Assembly: GCA_963707965.1 (NCBI GenBank)
Contig: CAVPRR010000005.1
Span: 124,001 to 188,000 of the forward strand
DNA length: 64,000 nucleotides
Direction of reading: 5' to 3'
Source of the DNA: VRUE01 sp963707965
GTDB lineage: Bacteria; Actinomycetota; Thermoleophilia; Solirubrobacterales; 70-9
The notes under the pieces are model-generated. The model saw only the letters and a list, made by a program, of their open reading frames with translations, had not been told where the DNA came from and searched no databases. Every line of letters begins with the position of its first letter. The stretch's first letter is position 1. Below are positions 63,197-64,000 of the stretch, piece after piece. Made by a program: the position numbers and the translations under genes.

Positions 63197-63988
63197 CTAC
63201 GCGCCGGTGGCCGGCTTCCGCGCCGAGACGAACTGCCCAAGGCCGGCGACCCGCTGGTCGATGCCGGCAAGGCCGTGGTCTGCAAGCACAGCGGTCAGCT
63301 CGTCGCGGCCGAAGATCCGCACGCCCGCCAGCCCGCTGGTGATGGTGCCCAGGACGTGGGGCGGCAACGGCCCGCGGTTGCAGCTCGCCAGAAGCGCCAC
63401 ACGGCCACCCGGAGCGAGGACACGAACGATCTCGTCGATCGCCCTCAGCGGCTCATCGATCAGGTACAGCGCCGCAAAACAGCAGACCGCATCGAAGCTG
63501 GCGTCCCCGAACGGCAGCGCCCGCGCATCCCCCCGCACGTAGGCAAGACTCCCGCCGCCCCCTCTCCTCACCGCGGCGGCAAGCATCGTCTCCGACGCAT
63601 CGATGCCGACAACCAGGCCGTCGGGCGCCGCCTGCGCGAAGTCCCGCGTGAAGTTGCCGGGCCCGCAGCCCACGTCGAGCACGCGATCAGCCGGCGAGAG
63701 ATCGAGCATCTCCAGGGCAATGCTGTGCTCCTCGGCCGTCCCCGGGCCTATCGCCCCCATCAGGACCCGAGCCCCGAGGGGGCGCCAGAGACGCTCGTAG
63801 ATCAGCGGCAGCACCCTGCTGCGCATGATCTGCTGTCCGGGATGGGCCCCGAGCGCGTCCCGCTCGCCGAGCAGGTCGATGTAGCCCGCCTCAACCGACG
63901 GCTGCGCCGACCCGTTCGACGAGCGAAGCAGCCCAAGTGTGGCCTCGATTGCAGGCGATGAGGAGGCCGCGGTTGCCGAAGCGCTCAC
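63197..63988 (-). CDS. Class I SAM-dependent methyltransferase
   Basis: A 263-residue methyltransferase with a ~60-residue N-terminal lead, motif I RVLDVGCGPGNFTRDFAQAA near 104-123, VVGIDASETML, YVRGDARALPFGDASFDAVCCF (motif post-I to II) and GGRVALLASC (motif III). It is of the UbiE/Coq5-like class; the substrate is not clear. It ends 73 bp before the start of the TadG-like gene on the same strand. The end of the window follows the start codon by 12 bp. Confidence 0.88.
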   Translation of the reverse strand: MSASATAASSSPAIEATLGLLRSSNGSAQPSVEAGYIDLLGERDALGAHPGQQIMRSRVLPLIYERLWRPLGARVLMGAIGPGTAEEHSIALEMLDLSPADRVLDVGCGPGNFTRDFAQAAPDGLVVGIDASETMLAAAVRRGGGGSLAYVRGDARALPFGDASFDAVCCFAALYLIDEPLRAIDEIVRVLAPGGRVALLASCNRGPLPPHVLGTITSGLAGVRIFGRDELTAVLADHGLAGIDQRVAGLGQFVSARKPATGA

Positions 63989-64000
63989 ACCCGGAACTGT

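Overview
The window is GC-rich, densely coded chromosomal DNA from an actinobacterium, most probably of the class Thermoleophilia (Solirubrobacterales-like). The reasons are the high GC content, short intergenic gaps, frequent GTG starts, an SOS box of the Gram-positive/actinobacterial type in front of lexA, a diguanylate cyclase with an acidic DQ-rich repeat N-terminus, and two very large secreted proteins of a type I associate with that class. The taxonomic placement is inference. No plasmid or phage backbone is visible.

Layout. 0-5 kb: a partial diguanylate cyclase, a YyaL-type thioredoxin-fold protein, glutamine synthetase and an AhpD-like protein behind a perfect palindromic operator. 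5-8 kb: two secreted proteins, one an RlpA-like protein behind a c-di-AMP (ydaO/yuaA) riboswitch, then RNase P RNA, lexA with its SOS box and tRNA-Leu(GAG). 8-15 kb: a second diguanylate cyclase, an alkB-rubredoxin-tetR operon, secG, cytochrome c maturation genes ccmE and ccmF (ccmF frameshifted) and an SDR. 15-23.4 kb: an accessory-looking stretch with two paralogous ~1000-residue secreted proteins, a small HTH protein and an AAA ATPase island that ends at tRNA-Gly(CCC); copies of the tRNA 3' end mark the joints. 23.5-29 kb: a sulfate ABC transporter with an Rrf2 regulator, then ccmG and ccmH. 29-45 kb: housekeeping genes, namely a ParA-like protein, argS, a phosphoesterase, a lipoprotein and Ser/Thr kinase pair, the glycolytic run gap-pgk-tpiA-gpmI followed by tgt, an ABC exporter, rapZ and uvrC. 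45-48 kb: an enoyl-CoA hydratase, a cupredoxin lipoprotein, and a chimeric cation transporter lying between two copies of the start of a SnoaL-like gene, one copy split by a palindromic insertion. 48-53.5 kb: a probable sulfane-sulfur/persulfide locus (DsrE proteins, MFS transporter, MBL hydrolase, ArsR-rhodanese regulator). 53.5-64 kb: small regulators, cupins, a tandem pair of PaaK-like adenylating enzymes (one dead), a MaoC gene and a dead MaoC copy, a DUF1778-GNAT toxin-antitoxin pair, and a TadG/VanY/SLT fusion protein.

Three observations stand out. First, a ~160-bp hairpin element occurs three times, each time joined exactly to a stop codon, and the stop triplet (TCA or TTA on the + strand) is repeated on the far side, as if the element targets stop codons. 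Second, fragments of the tRNA-Gly 3' end at 18.5, 21.55 and 23.28 kb suggest serial insertion at that tRNA. Third, apparent single-base frameshifts cluster at 49.4-50.6 kb and recur in ccmF and a tetR gene, so real decay must be separated from sequence error.
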